From the NCBI GenBank assembly GCA_031216915.1, contig CM062289.1, positions 22,112,520 through 22,176,519 of the forward strand: a DNA stretch of 64,000 nt, in the 5' to 3' direction. A model generated the notes under the pieces. It was given only the letters and a program-made list of their open reading frames with translations. It was not told the origin of the DNA and made no database searches. The position numbers and the translations under genes were made by a program. This stretch comes from Pictodentalium vernedei (taxonomy: Eukaryota; Mollusca; Scaphopoda; Dentaliida; Dentaliidae). Every line of letters starts with the position of its first letter. Within the stretch, counting starts at the first letter, position 1. Positions 43,640-53,871 of the stretch are shown here, piece by piece.

Positions 43640-44524
43640 CTGTTTGGCCCTTCATCAGTCAACATCTCACTGATCTTTGTGCTTGTAAATCTCAGTTTAA
43701 AGGATGCCAGACACGTAATTTTTGGAGAAAATGTGATTCTAAGGAGGATAGAAGGAGGAGAGGAAAAAGAAGTGGCAAAAAATAATCAGGGCTGTACTTA
43801 AAATTTTTTGATGAAATTATGTTAAGTTGCCTATTTTCGAGGCATGGGCCTCTTGTTGTCATTCTTGCTAATTGTTGCACTGCTTATTCAGTGTTTCCTC
43901 TCCCCTAGCCTTCTAAAGTCCCCCCTGGCAATTCTCCCATGCTTTTGGCATATTTTTGAGAAATTTCATTTCTAAAATTTCCTGGGAGAGTTGCTTGGTT
44001 ACAGAATGTTTTCTGTTATTTTCCCCATAGTTACGTTTTCACCCATGGGTGTATAACGTTTGTGTTCTGCATCTTCCATCTGATGTTCTACAGATTCTCC
44101 CCTGGGAGTCTCTGTTTTGCATCAGATAGAGTGTAATTGATGACTGATTCCGGGCCAGTTTTTTCAGTGCCTGGAGTCATGTTTTCTAGTGTGTTTACAC
44201 TGTTTGTTTTCATTGGCAACAGCCTTTTTTGAGGGGGGCTGTTTGCCTTTGTGGTAGTTTATCTCATTATAAGATACATTTATATTATCCGAAAGTGTCT
44301 CATTAATTATTTTATATAAATTTAAAATTTTTGACCACACTTTGCCATCGGATCCATCGGGGCTCAACGTTACTTTTCAGCAACTTGGGCTTCTCTGAAA
44401 AAATATTTTTTCAAAATTATTTTGTTTTGCAATTGTTTTTTCATTTATTAATGGATCATGTTATTATGTATCTTTGTGTCAGGGGTTTTTGCGAGTAACT
44501 AGGACTTATTGTTGTTCTTTCACA

Positions 44525-46627
44525 ATGAAGGGACGTTGTTCATATTGTAATAGGAAGAAATCTTCCTCTGACTTTCATGATCATTGTATTAATTGTAGTC
44601 GGTGTTCTCGCATTAATCCCTGTCCTATATGTGAACATTGGGATGAGAAACATTGGAAACGTGTGTCACGATATGTTGTTTCTGGAGAAAGAGCGATGCC
44701 GGCTCTTTCTCCACAAGGTCACTCTACTCTCTCAGTTTCTATTTCAGAGGAACCAGAACAGGGTGATGTTTCCATGTTATCTTCTTCAAGTATGCGTCCG
44801 TCGTCACAAATGAATTCAGAGCTAGCGGCAAAAGTGCTCATGGAGATTAGACAAATGTCGTCCGCTAGCTCGCCCGGTGTAGCGTCCATTCACCGAATGG
44901 TTCGGCAGCCGGGTTCGTCCGATGCGGTCCAAGAGGAAATTTTGGGTGATGCGAGCACTATAAACATAATAGATGCACACCCAGTGACGGCGGATAGTAA
45001 GCGAGAACGGAGAAAGCCTTTTAGTCCGGTTCCTAGCTCGTCCAGGTCCAGCCGGGCCGCGAGCGAGAGAGGTCCCTCTCTCGTACAACAACATCTGGGA
45101 CCAGATGTTGTGGTACAAAATGTGTCTTTAGCGGAGCATACGTCCGTCACTCGGGACGCTCCGTTGTATAAGCAGTCCGCAGAGACTGTTAAGGCTTCCT
45201 CTTCTCGTCAGCGCACACGACCGCACCTTGGCTGCGTGACCGCTGATATATTACCAGCTTCGCCGATGAAGGATTCTTCGGCGACCAGGTCACACCATCC
45301 GGCAGCCAGGGATTCGAGACCGATGGACTCCGGACGTTCGCATAGGAAAAGTATGCGGGAGCCATCTGATGCGGAGCTGCCCTCGGCGAAGCAGCGAAAG
45401 ACTGCGCCTCCGCAGGTCTCGATGCCGGACATTCTTGTGCAGATAGCACAGCTTATCGCAGCATCCCAGCAGCCGACAGAAACGGTGTCGGATCGAGAAT
45501 TATCCGACGGCGCTGGGTCGGTACGCTCCACTGAAGCATCGGGGGCGGACGACCGGGAACATCGTGAGGTCCGACCGGATGGTGAAAGGGATACGGATGA
45601 CTTGGAGCTATCCCTTTCGGAACAACATAAAGCTGCCGTGGACTTCATCCGGCACTTTCTCCCTCAAGTTGTTCCGTCGGGCCAGACTGCTGCGCTTCCG
45701 GACAAGAGAATTATAGCGTCATTGGACTCTGAATTTTTTGAGCGGTTCAGGGACATCGCTCCCGAGTTTCCGTCGCAGTCCAATAATGTTGCTAGAACAT
45801 TTGAATTATTGAACGACGCTATATTTAAACTTGCTTCCAGGACGGGGAAAGCAGGTTTCTTGTCCGCTAATACTCTCAACCTGCCTTTCATTAATGCAAG
45901 GAATAAATTCGATACGGCAGGACAGGGTATACCGAGAGTTCCTCTGCGTATGGACGACGAGGCGGAAGACTTAGAGCTATCATTACCGTCGTCAGCTTCT
46001 ATTCCAACCGCGGTGTTGGAAACAGCTATTGCGTCTAACAGAGCCAATTTAGATGCCTTATCTTACGCAGATCACCTTACTAAGGCGTTATCACTGCGCC
46101 TTCAAGGGGAAGAGTTTCAGGATATACAATCCTCTTTAAGACTTCTTTCAAGGGCAGTAGCTTATTCCACGTGTAACTCCGCCCTTTCAGTGGCAAATCT
46201 GGAGTTGGTTAGACGTGACGCAGCCCTAGCTACATCCACACTAGTGGATTCTAAGGTGAAGAACTCTCTTAGAGTCGCTTCGGTCTCAAGAGAACTTCTC
46301 TTTGACGGCAAGCTTTCCGCTATTTATGATAAAATTAAAAAGAAAGCTAATGATTCTCTGTTGTTCAGATCGGCTCCTAAAAAGTCGGATACAGCAGACA
46401 GGAATAAGACAGGCACTTCTGGGTCTAATGCGCCCAAGAGAGGTTCCTATAGAGGTTCCGGTGCGTCCTCTTGGTCTTATTCGAGAGACCGTCAGGATAG
46501 CGACTCTCGTTCGGGACGTCCTTCAGGCCGGGACAATCGGTCGGACGCCCCGAGGTCGACGAGGCGAGGTGCGGGTCGTGGAAGACGTGGTTTCTCCTAC
46601 CGCAGGCCTCGCAGGTCCAGGAGGTGA
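44525..46627 (+). CDS. DIRS ORF1, capsid/Gag-like protein
   Basis: About 700 residues. I start it at the Met (44525) followed at once by a Cys-rich block CSYC...HCINCSRC...CPIC, which looks like a zinc-binding module; the frame is open from 44474. A Ser-rich middle and a strongly basic, Arg-rich C-terminus (GRGRRGFSYRRPRRSRR) follow, fitting nucleic-acid binding. DIRS ORF1 is presumed to serve as Gag. The first of three overlapping frames; the next overlaps its 3' end. Function is by position and composition, not by a defined catalytic motif. Confidence 0.8.
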   Translation: MKGRCSYCNRKKSSSDFHDHCINCSRCSRINPCPICEHWDEKHWKRVSRYVVSGERAMPALSPQGHSTLSVSISEEPEQGDVSMLSSSSMRPSSQMNSELAAKVLMEIRQMSSASSPGVASIHRMVRQPGSSDAVQEEILGDASTINIIDAHPVTADSKRERRKPFSPVPSSSRSSRAASERGPSLVQQHLGPDVVVQNVSLAEHTSVTRDAPLYKQSAETVKASSSRQRTRPHLGCVTADILPASPMKDSSATRSHHPAARDSRPMDSGRSHRKSMREPSDAELPSAKQRKTAPPQVSMPDILVQIAQLIAASQQPTETVSDRELSDGAGSVRSTEASGADDREHREVRPDGERDTDDLELSLSEQHKAAVDFIRHFLPQVVPSGQTAALPDKRIIASLDSEFFERFRDIAPEFPSQSNNVARTFELLNDAIFKLASRTGKAGFLSANTLNLPFINARNKFDTAGQGIPRVPLRMDDEAEDLELSLPSSASIPTAVLETAIASNRANLDALSYADHLTKALSLRLQGEEFQDIQSSLRLLSRAVAYSTCNSALSVANLELVRRDAALATSTLVDSKVKNSLRVASVSRELLFDGKLSAIYDKIKKKANDSLLFRSAPKKSDTADRNKTGTSGSNAPKRGSYRGSGASSWSYSRDRQDSDSRSGRPSGRDNRSDAPRSTRRGAGRGRRGFSYRRPRRSRR

Positions 46628-48617
46628 TGGCTTAAACCTCTATCGCGTTCCGGTTGGCGGAAGGTTGTCGAGTTTTTCACAAGAGTGGGCGTCGATTACG
46701 GACGACCCTTGGGTGAGAGGAGTGACTTCGGAAGGTCTAAAGATATCCTTCAAACGAAAGCCTCCATTAACTCGAAGTCCAAAGTGGACTCATCTTCCGT
46801 CAAATCCACAGAAAAGAGACGCTCTGTTATCAGAGGTGCAGTCTCTTTTAATGAAGAACGCGGTAGAGGTCGTAGAAAACCAGGAATCTCTGGGATTCTA
46901 CAGCCATCTGTTTCTGGTTCCGAAACCAGACGGCTCGTTCCGTCCAGTCATAGATTTGAGCTGGATAAACAAGCTGATCGTCGCTCCAAAGTTTTATATG
47001 GAGACGATTCGATCGGTCAGAGCGAGTATTCGGGTGAACGATTATGCAACGAGCATAGATCTCAAAGATGCGTACTTTCACGTCATGGTACATCCGACAT
47101 TCCGAAAGTATCTACGCTTTGCAGTCCTGGGAGTGGTGTATCAATTCCGGGCGATGTGCTTCGGATTGAATCTAGCACCCTGGGCTTTCACTCGGGTAAT
47201 GAACTCGGTAATGATCTACTTCCAAGCTCATTCGTCTGCGGTAACGTCGGCCTACCTGGACGACATTCTTCAGAGGTACGGCAACGAGTTAACGCTTCAG
47301 AACGATGTTCAGAATCTTCTTCTATTGCTCCGACGTCTCGGTTTTATAGTAAACGAGGAGAAGTCAGATCTGGTGCCGTCCAAGTCATTCACTCATCTGG
47401 GAATGAGCTTCGAGACGCACAACAATCTCGTTCGTCTGCCGTTAACCAGAGCGAAATTAGTCAGTTGTTACGCTCGCTATTGTCTGCACGCAGACAAAGT
47501 CACGGCGAGAGAATTTATGAGACTGATAGGTCTGTGCGGAGCCGCCGCGGATCTCATTCCGATGGGGCGGCTACGCACACGTCCTCTTCAAATTTTCCTG
47601 ACTCAGAATTGGAGTGTGAAAATTCATTCGCTCGATGTAGACGTTCTCTTGTCAGATCAAGTGAAACAAGAGATTCAGACTTGGGCAAACATTCAGTGGT
47701 TAACTCAAGGAGTTCCGCTGCAGTTGCCGGATCCGAGTTTTACCGTTATGACGGATGCCAGTCAAACAGGTTGGGGTGCATCATTAATCCCAACGGATTC
47801 GAGATGCCAGGGTCTTTGGGATCCGCAATTCCTGTGCAAGCACATAAACATCAAGGAAATGATGTCAATTTGGCTTGCGTTACGTCACTGGATGGACATT
47901 ATTCACGATGCTCATGTCCAAATCCTATCCGACAATACGACAGTAGTGGCGTATATACGGAATCAGGGAGGCACTCATTCAGTTCCGTTGTTCAATCTAA
48001 CGGAAAGAATCCTTCTGTTTGTGTTAGAACATCACGTTCTTCTTTCGGTCCGTCACATACCGGGTCGTCTGAATGTGCTAGCAGACTCCCTTTCACGAAA
48101 GGGTCGCTTGTTGCCGTCGGAGTGGACTCTCAACAAACAAGTATTCAATCAGATTTGCTACCAATGGGAACGGCCAATGATAGACTTATTTGCGACACAT
48201 CTCAACAATCAGTTGCAGACGTATGTGTCTCCGTGTCCGGATCCAAGAGCATTTGCAGTAGACGCTCTGTCGATCCCTTGGGACGGAATGATAGGATATG
48301 CGTATCCTCCAGCGCCGTTAATTCAACAAGTATTGCTAAAGATAAAACAATCTCAATGCAAGATTCTGTTGGTAGCATCTCTGTCGCCACAGAGACCGTG
48401 GATAAATCTACTCAGGTGTCTGTTGTGGGACCTACCGCGGAAGCTTCCTCCACGAGAGGATCTTCTTTCGCAGGGGAAATCGCGCCAATTCCATCACAAC
48501 CCGCAAGGTCTCAACCTTCACGTTTTTCCGTTGTGCGGTCCTTCTTGCATGGCAAGCACTTTACAGGACGAGCAGTGGACGCGATTTCTAACTGTAGGAG
48601 GGTCTCCTCTTCGCTAA
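46302..48617 (+). CDS. DIRS ORF2, reverse transcriptase and RNase H
   Basis: The frame is open for 771 residues. Homology begins at about residue 115 (LSSFSQEWASITDDPW). Reverse transcriptase palm: VIDLSWINK, SIDLKDAYFHV with the first Asp, CFGLNLAPWAFTRV, and SAYLDDIL (about 314-321) with the YxDD pair. RNase H: VMTDASQTGWGASLI near 482, then LSDNTTVVAYIRNQGG and HIPGRLNVLADSLSR. It copies the element RNA into DNA. Overlaps ORF1 upstream and ORF3 downstream in other frames; how it is initiated is not visible, and the true start may be inside the overlap. Confidence 0.9.
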   Translation: MTASFPLFMIKLKRKLMILCCSDRLLKSRIQQTGIRQALLGLMRPREVPIEVPVRPLGLIRETVRIATLVRDVLQAGTIGRTPRGRRGEVRVVEDVVSPTAGLAGPGGDGLNLYRVPVGGRLSSFSQEWASITDDPWVRGVTSEGLKISFKRKPPLTRSPKWTHLPSNPQKRDALLSEVQSLLMKNAVEVVENQESLGFYSHLFLVPKPDGSFRPVIDLSWINKLIVAPKFYMETIRSVRASIRVNDYATSIDLKDAYFHVMVHPTFRKYLRFAVLGVVYQFRAMCFGLNLAPWAFTRVMNSVMIYFQAHSSAVTSAYLDDILQRYGNELTLQNDVQNLLLLLRRLGFIVNEEKSDLVPSKSFTHLGMSFETHNNLVRLPLTRAKLVSCYARYCLHADKVTAREFMRLIGLCGAAADLIPMGRLRTRPLQIFLTQNWSVKIHSLDVDVLLSDQVKQEIQTWANIQWLTQGVPLQLPDPSFTVMTDASQTGWGASLIPTDSRCQGLWDPQFLCKHINIKEMMSIWLALRHWMDIIHDAHVQILSDNTTVVAYIRNQGGTHSVPLFNLTERILLFVLEHHVLLSVRHIPGRLNVLADSLSRKGRLLPSEWTLNKQVFNQICYQWERPMIDLFATHLNNQLQTYVSPCPDPRAFAVDALSIPWDGMIGYAYPPAPLIQQVLLKIKQSQCKILLVASLSPQRPWINLLRCLLWDLPRKLPPREDLLSQGKSRQFHHNPQGLNLHVFPLCGPSCMASTLQDEQWTRFLTVGGSPLR

Positions 48618-49510
48618 ACTATGCGGCTAAGTGGAAGGTTTTTCGTCGTTGGTGTAGGGATCATTCTGTAGATATATTTGATCCCTCTATACCAGACATT
48701 GCAAACTTTCTAGTATACTTGTTTGACGAAATCAAACTGCAGCCTGTTACTATAAAGGGTTATAGATCTATGTTATCTGATACCTATGCACATCATGATA
48801 GTTTACAAATTGGATCTAATGTCTCTTTATCGAAGTTTGTTAGAAACTTTTCGATAAATAGACCCAGAACTCTTAGATTAATTCCTAAGTGGAATTTAGC
48901 TTGGGTTCTCCTTAAATTGAAGGAAAAGCCATTTGAACCTCTTGGGACAGTAGATTTCAAATTCTTATCTTATAAGACAGCTTTTCTCTTAGCTTTCTCT
49001 TCTGCCAGAAGAGTCAGTGAGCTTCATGCACTATCGGTGGATGATTCTCATTATCGTAGTGTTGGGAACACTATCACCTTCACTACTAATGTGGGTTTTT
49101 TAGCTAAGAATCAGGCTCCTAATAAATATCCGGAACCTATTGTTATTAAGGCTCTTCCGTCTTCAGACGGGCGTAGGCCTTTACTCTGTCCTGTTAGAGC
49201 ACTACGTATCTATAAACAGAGATCTCAGTTTATCAGAAAGGGACGGAAACGTTTCTTTCTGTCTTTGATGCCTAATAGAAAGGACATTTCAGTCCATTCT
49301 ATTGCTAGATGGATTCAGTTAACTATCCGTACTGCTTATGAAGATTTATCTTCTTCTCAGCAGTCTGTGCTTAAGATTTCTGCTCATGAAGTAAGAGCTC
49401 TTTCTACTTCCTGGGCTTATGCTAATAGTGTTGCTATTACAGATTTAATGAAGGCTGCTTATTGGTGTCAGCCATCCACATTTACGAATTTTTTGTCTCA
49501 GAAATATTGA
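46685..49510 (+). CDS. DIRS ORF3, tyrosine recombinase
   Basis: The frame is open for 941 residues, but only the last 340 or so (from about 48480) look like protein of a known family; the earlier part runs across the reverse transcriptase in another frame and is Ser/Arg-rich, so the real start is probably later. Recombinase: core-binding part KWKVFRRWCRDHSVDIFDPS, catalytic Arg in SSARRVSELHALS (about 773-785), HEVRALSTSWAY (about 900) with the His-x-x-Arg pair, and a terminal region ending LSQKY, the last Tyr being a candidate nucleophile. It integrates the circular DNA form, replacing the integrase of LTR elements. Confidence 0.85.
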   Translation: MGVDYGRPLGERSDFGRSKDILQTKASINSKSKVDSSSVKSTEKRRSVIRGAVSFNEERGRGRRKPGISGILQPSVSGSETRRLVPSSHRFELDKQADRRSKVLYGDDSIGQSEYSGERLCNEHRSQRCVLSRHGTSDIPKVSTLCSPGSGVSIPGDVLRIESSTLGFHSGNELGNDLLPSSFVCGNVGLPGRHSSEVRQRVNASERCSESSSIAPTSRFYSKRGEVRSGAVQVIHSSGNELRDAQQSRSSAVNQSEISQLLRSLLSARRQSHGERIYETDRSVRSRRGSHSDGAATHTSSSNFPDSELECENSFARCRRSLVRSSETRDSDLGKHSVVNSRSSAAVAGSEFYRYDGCQSNRLGCIINPNGFEMPGSLGSAIPVQAHKHQGNDVNLACVTSLDGHYSRCSCPNPIRQYDSSGVYTESGRHSFSSVVQSNGKNPSVCVRTSRSSFGPSHTGSSECASRLPFTKGSLVAVGVDSQQTSIQSDLLPMGTANDRLICDTSQQSVADVCVSVSGSKSICSRRSVDPLGRNDRICVSSSAVNSTSIAKDKTISMQDSVGSISVATETVDKSTQVSVVGPTAEASSTRGSSFAGEIAPIPSQPARSQPSRFSVVRSFLHGKHFTGRAVDAISNCRRVSSSLNYAAKWKVFRRWCRDHSVDIFDPSIPDIANFLVYLFDEIKLQPVTIKGYRSMLSDTYAHHDSLQIGSNVSLSKFVRNFSINRPRTLRLIPKWNLAWVLLKLKEKPFEPLGTVDFKFLSYKTAFLLAFSSARRVSELHALSVDDSHYRSVGNTITFTTNVGFLAKNQAPNKYPEPIVIKALPSSDGRRPLLCPVRALRIYKQRSQFIRKGRKRFFLSLMPNRKDISVHSIARWIQLTIRTAYEDLSSSQQSVLKISAHEVRALSTSWAYANSVAITDLMKAAYWCQPSTFTNFLSQKY

Positions 49511-50108
49511 GTCCATTTCTGGAGACCTGCATTGTTTAGGTCCGTTATCTGTTGCTCAGAATGTCGTCCACTAAACAGTTGCAACTATAGTTATGCAGGC
49601 TTTCTGTTCCGGCAGTGACTCCGTCCGGCTGCCCTCTTCGCTCTGGGCTATTTGACCCAGGGCAAGGGGAAGGGGGGGGGGGGGGGCGGGTGTTCCCTTA
49701 GGTCACCTGCTTTATAGTGAAAAGCAAGGGAATGCCTCCTCCAAGTCAGTATTTCTGAGTCGCTTCCGGGATGGTTTTAAAGTGTAATATTAATGTTTAA
49801 ATTCATTCATGTCTTATTTTTAAAGTGTAGCTTGGTGTGAAGCATTTGTATATGTCAAGTGTCAAACGGGCTTTAATATACAATACTCGGACACTTTTAA
49901 ATGATTATAAAGAGTCTCAATTCTCTGGACTACTTTATTTATTGGCTTGCTTTAAAAATAATTAGTATCTTTCTAATTTAATATTAAATAAGAAAGATAC
50001 ATGTAAAGCCTAATACTCCTTTTCTCCTTAAGGGGTTACCTCTTTACTATATAGTTGAGCTTATTGGATTTTCCTCTATGTCCTAGGCCCTCCAGCCTGT
50101 TTACTATT
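49511..50108. other. DIRS 3' untranslated part
   Basis: Between the recombinase stop and the internal complementary region. Contains a poly-G run (49674-49686). The corresponding part of the broken copy is at about 59770-60408. Confidence 0.7.
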
Positions 50109-50197
50109 CAGCTAAGTCTGGGTCATTGGTACAGTATAAAAATGTTAAAAAATTTATAGTAATTTATATATTTTTTATACTTACCAATGACCCAGAC
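50109..50197 (+). repeat. DIRS internal complementary region
   Basis: 50109-50143 is the reverse complement of the left end of the element (43438-43472); 50144-50197 is the reverse complement of the right end (ends GTTAAAAAATTTATAG...). Together they copy the circle junction AAC/AT read backwards. This region lets DIRS elements rebuild their ends through a single-stranded circle. Confidence 0.92.
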
Positions 50198-50272
50198 GGG
50201 GATGGCCCTCCCTGGAGTTGGGAACTCTTGCCTCCCCGCTGAGTACATAGCGCTGACCAGGCACTGCCAGTA

Positions 50273-50500
50273 AGAATGATAATTGGTGCCAATTTCGGGA
50301 CGACTGCGTCACTGCGCATGCGCAGTAGAGGCGTAGTATGGAGGTCCTTTAGGACATGATTTCTTCTTGTTTTGGATGCAAATTTTGGGGATTGGGGGGC
50401 AAAATTTGTGTTTGGCCCTGGTTTTGTTAGAGTTAGCACCAGCTAAGTCTGGGTCATTGGTAAGTATAAAAAATATATAAATTACTATAAATTTTTTAAC
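50273..50500 (+). repeat. Right inverted terminal repeat of the whole DIRS
   Basis: AGAATGATAATTGGTGCC to TATAAATTTTTTAAC. 228 bases against 202 on the left; the extra lies at the outer end, which is typical of DIRS arms. Confidence 0.92.
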
Positions 50501-51315
50501 TTTCAGAACCGCCAGGTCGATTTGAATCGAGTTTGGTATGTGGTACTATTAGGTCAAATGTACTTGGTTCATGAAAAAAAACAGAAAAAAAAGATATCTC
50601 TCAATCCTCAGGTGCCAAAAATAGTTAAATTTTCAAATTCCCATATTGCCAAAACAGCACAGACTAGATGACCTTGGACCAGCAGAATAGAATGATGGAA
50701 AAAAAGCAAGTAGTTGTGTCATGAGGTTCACTGATTGGTCAGTTTGAACCCAATTTGGTATGTGGTATATTATTGGCTCGTATGTACTTGATTCGTACAA
50801 AATAAATTTCCACATGGCTCCATGAGAATCTGAGGAGCTAAAAATACAAAAATATTTGAATGCCCATATTTTGAACGGTTACCTGTCCAAATACTTTATT
50901 ATTGGTATTTAATATCTTTTATCATCATTATCCTCAATAGTCATTTCAAAATTTTATTGAAAAGTACCATTTGGACTTCGCTGGAAATTAGCGGTGAACA
51001 TTTCTGTTTTTCATATTCTATTCATTGTTTGTTAATGTGTGTTTCTTGTCTTTTGGTTAGTTTGTCCCCAACATTACAGGGCTGGTACCATCATGCATCG
51101 AGAAGAATCCTATTGATATTCAGTTGTGTCTGTGATAGATCAAGGTTATTGTTGCGAAAACTAGTGCTCTTTTGGTATCGGGGTGATAACAATAGTTTTA
51201 TTTATCATAGCTCAGCCAAACTTGCAGAAAGTAATCATTAAAAATAAAACTTTGTCAATTGTCGGGTTTTGCTGGGCAATAACTTTTGTTCCCCAAAACA
51301 CCGGCTTGCCAAACT
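50501..51315. other. Intron-like spacer (block B)
   Basis: Equivalent of 2163-2987; same weak two-unit repeat, no exon found. Confidence 0.5.
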
Positions 51316-51317
51316 TA

Positions 51318-51940
51318 CTCTCGGGATCCAAATAATCATACATGTATGATTATTTATTTTTGGAAAAAAATCCACCCTGTATGGACCTTATTTGGGTCTG
51401 TATGATTATTTAATTTTGCCTAAGTTCTATATGCTGCAAAAAATTATGTTCCCAAATCTAAACATTGCTGTCTACAAAGAGTAAATACAGTAGTTAAATT
51501 ACATGACATTCAACAAAGTAGTAACTAGTAAATATGTTTTCCGTGGGAACCCCCGGAAGTAGGCAGCACTTGTTTACTGTGGTAAACCATTTCTGCTTTA
51601 CTGGTAAAATAGGACCCAGTCACCATTGCTTGGGGTGAAAGTCCTCTAAAATGCGCAACATGTGCATAAACGATTGGCTAAACTTGACTTTATGTCCCTG
51701 TTGTGTCTCGATTAGCCACGGTGCATAAATATGTGACGTTAAACACCACGAAACAAACAAAATATGTTTTCATATAAAATCTCACCAAAAATAATCTTTA
51801 AAATGAATATTGAGGCTATTTTGAAAGAAAAAAAAAATCCACCCTGTACTATTATTTGGGTCTGTACTATTATTTAATTTTTTAGGATTTTCCACCCTGT
51901 ACTATTATTTGGGTCTGTACTATTATTTGGATCCCGAGAG
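51318..51940. mobile_element. TA-target element with CTCTCGGGATCCAAATAAT ends, block B only
   Basis: Exact inverted ends CTCTCGGGATCCAAATAAT; TA 51316-51317 and 51941-51942; empty site TA 2988-2989 in block A. Near the right end TGTACTATTATTTGGGTCTG recurs. It carries a SINE (51542-51759). No transposase; superfamily not certain beyond the TA target. Confidence 0.9.
51542..51759 (+). repeat. SINE, second family, nested in the TA element
   Basis: 12-bp target repeat AAATATGTTTTC at 51530-51541 and 51760-51771. CGTGGGAACCCCCGGAAGTA head, GTGACGTTAAACACCACGAA tail. Confidence 0.88.
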
Positions 51941-52749
51941 TACTTGGTTGACACCGATCTGTGAAAGGTCAAAATCATGGTTTAAAAAAAGCAATATCTT
52001 TTGGGTGTCAGGGTGATAAGATTAGTTCCATTTATGAAGGTCATTGGACTATTACTATGAATAGAAATTTGTCGAAAATTGTTTTTGTAGTCAGACTATT
52101 GGCTGACACTTATATTCATAGTTATCTGTTCTTATTCTTATCCACCAGTAGCATGTATGGAGTTAATTCAAAATAAAAGCCAAGGATATTGCTAGATGGC
52201 ATAAGACTATTGGCTGACACTTACATTCATAGTTATCTGTTCTTATTCTTATCCGCCATTAGCATGTAAGGAGTTCATTCAAAATAAAAGCCAAGGATAT
52301 TGCTAGATGGCATAAGACTATTGGCTGACACTTACATTCATAGTTATCTTCTTATTCTTACCCACCACTAACATTTCAGGAGTTAATTCACATTAAAAGC
52401 CAAGGATATTGCTAGATGGCATAAGACTATTGGCTGACACTTACATTCATAGTTATCTGTTCTTATTCTTATCCACCAGTAACATTTCAGGAGTTAATTC
52501 GCATTAAAAGCCAAGGATATTGCTAGATGTCATAAGACTATTGGCTGACACTTACATTCATAGTTATCTGTTCTTATTCTTATCGACCAGTAACATTTCA
52601 GGAGTTAATTCACATTAAAAGCCAAGGATATTGATAGACGACAGTAAGACTAATGGCTGACACTTATATTCATAGTTATCTGTTCTTATTCTTATCCGCC
52701 ATTAGCATGTATGGAGTTAATTCAAATTAAAATCCAGGGGTATTGCTGG

Positions 52750-53471
52750 TAGAGATGGGCGGTATTGGAACTTTGAGTTCGGTATCGGTTTCGGTATTTT
52801 TGTGAGGGCATACCACGGTATCGATTCGGTATTCGGTATGTGACTTCAGATTCACTGATAGTATCAAAGGGGAATCCATGTCAGAAAAATACAGAATAAG
52901 TTGTTCTTGTATCATTCTATCACAGTGCTACACATGCCACTGTTAATGGGCTCAGCATTGTCATTCTTTTGTCAACACAGATCATATCTACAGTAATTTG
53001 GTGACATGTTCTAAATACGCCTTAACCTTTCAAGCTCCACTTAAGGCGTCTGTAATCATAGAATGTGTGTCCTGAAGATGTCGTCTTTAGGTGGGCCTGA
53101 TGACAATAGTCAAATTATCTGATCAGTGATTTCTAGCCAAGTCTTGGCTGCCTGTTAAGGCAGCCAAGACTTGGCTAGAAATCACTGCTAAGCAACTGGA
53201 CATGTACAGGTCGTAGACTATTGATAATTTAGTACAACTGCCCAGACCCTTAAGGCTTAACAAAACTGAAAAATAAAATCAGTCACTTCTTTCATGAAAA
53301 TGAACACTTCAACTGCTATCAATCCTCATCAAGGCCTTATAAATAGCGAATGCACAGGGAAAATTGAAAATACCGTTGGTTTCGGGATTTAAAGATTGGG
53401 TCGGTTCGGTTTTTCGGTGTCCCCATGATATCGGTATCGGTTCGGTTTTTCGGTATATTGCCCATCTCTAA
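52750..53471. mobile_element. Non-autonomous hAT element, block B only
   Basis: Ends TAGAGATGGGC and GCCCATCTCTA; 8-bp target repeat ATTGCTGG at 52742-52749 and 53472-53479; empty counterpart ATTGCTAG at 4021-4028. Arms are rich in TTCGGTATCGGTTTCGG. It carries the palindrome at 53124-53187. No transposase. Confidence 0.92.
53124..53187. repeat. Palindrome shared with 7876-7940
   Basis: CAGTGATTTCTAGCCAAGTC and onward to GGCTGCC, then complement. Same module as in block A at a different locus. Confidence 0.8.
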
Positions 53472-53539
53472 TTGCTGGATGGCAGTAAGATTATTGGCTG
53501 ACACTTACACTCATAGTTACTTGTTCTTCTTCTTTTCAG

Positions 53540-53647
53540 AAAATGTTGCGATATGAACCGAGTCAGAGAGTTTCTGCAAAAGCAGCCCTCAGTCATCCCT
53601 ACTTTGAAGGCGTTTGCAAGAACAAACCACCAATGATGAAGTGCTAA
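53540..53647 (+). CDS. CDK2: Terminal exon of a cyclin-dependent kinase, CDK2-like (block B)
   Basis: Identical in sequence to 4406-4513, with the same pyrimidine tract and acceptor (AG 53538-53539), the same phase and the same stop (53645-53647). It encodes the end of the kinase C-lobe (KMLRYEPSQRVSAKAALSHP) and the short tail ending PPMMKC. No mutation separates the two exons although nearby DNA carries several insertions, so either the copies are alleles or very recent duplicates. In block B a broken DIRS lies 225 bases after the stop, probably in the 3' UTR or just past it. Upstream exons are not in the window. Confidence 0.8.
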   Translation, partial: KMLRYEPSQRVSAKAALSHPYFEGVCKNKPPMMKC

Positions 53648-53871
53648 AACAATTTTTACTTTTTAGCTTGATGCTTCTCTGTATTATGGAACCATGTTTT
53701 TAAATAGGTAGCCTTCTGCATTCAATAGTTTGAACTCTACCATGAAGGTATCATTGTATCGATTTATGGGGTGGTTATTCTTTTACCTAATTCAGCCATA
53801 AGCAACCAGTGTTATTCACAAAAATCCCTATTCAAATAATATTTCTTCACATGTGAGCATCTAGTTTTAAT

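Larger units (their letters stand above)
43438..50500 (+). mobile_element. DIRS-type tyrosine-recombinase retroelement, looks whole, block B only
   Basis: 7,063 bp. Parts in order: left inverted arm, Cys-rich capsid-like ORF1, reverse transcriptase/RNase H ORF2, tyrosine recombinase ORF3 (overlapping frames), internal complementary region, right inverted arm. Block A has the empty site at 2162/2163, so the element joined between AT and TTT with no target duplication, as expected for recombinase-mediated insertion of a circle. No breaks are evident in the main frames and the arms differ from each other at few sites, so it looks young. Confidence 0.93.
52085..53530. repeat. 113-bp tandem array (block B)
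   Basis: Partner of 3125-4400, interrupted at 52750-53471. TTAA at 52615-52618 and TA at 53487-53488 are the unfilled targets of the two block A insertions. Confidence 0.85.
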
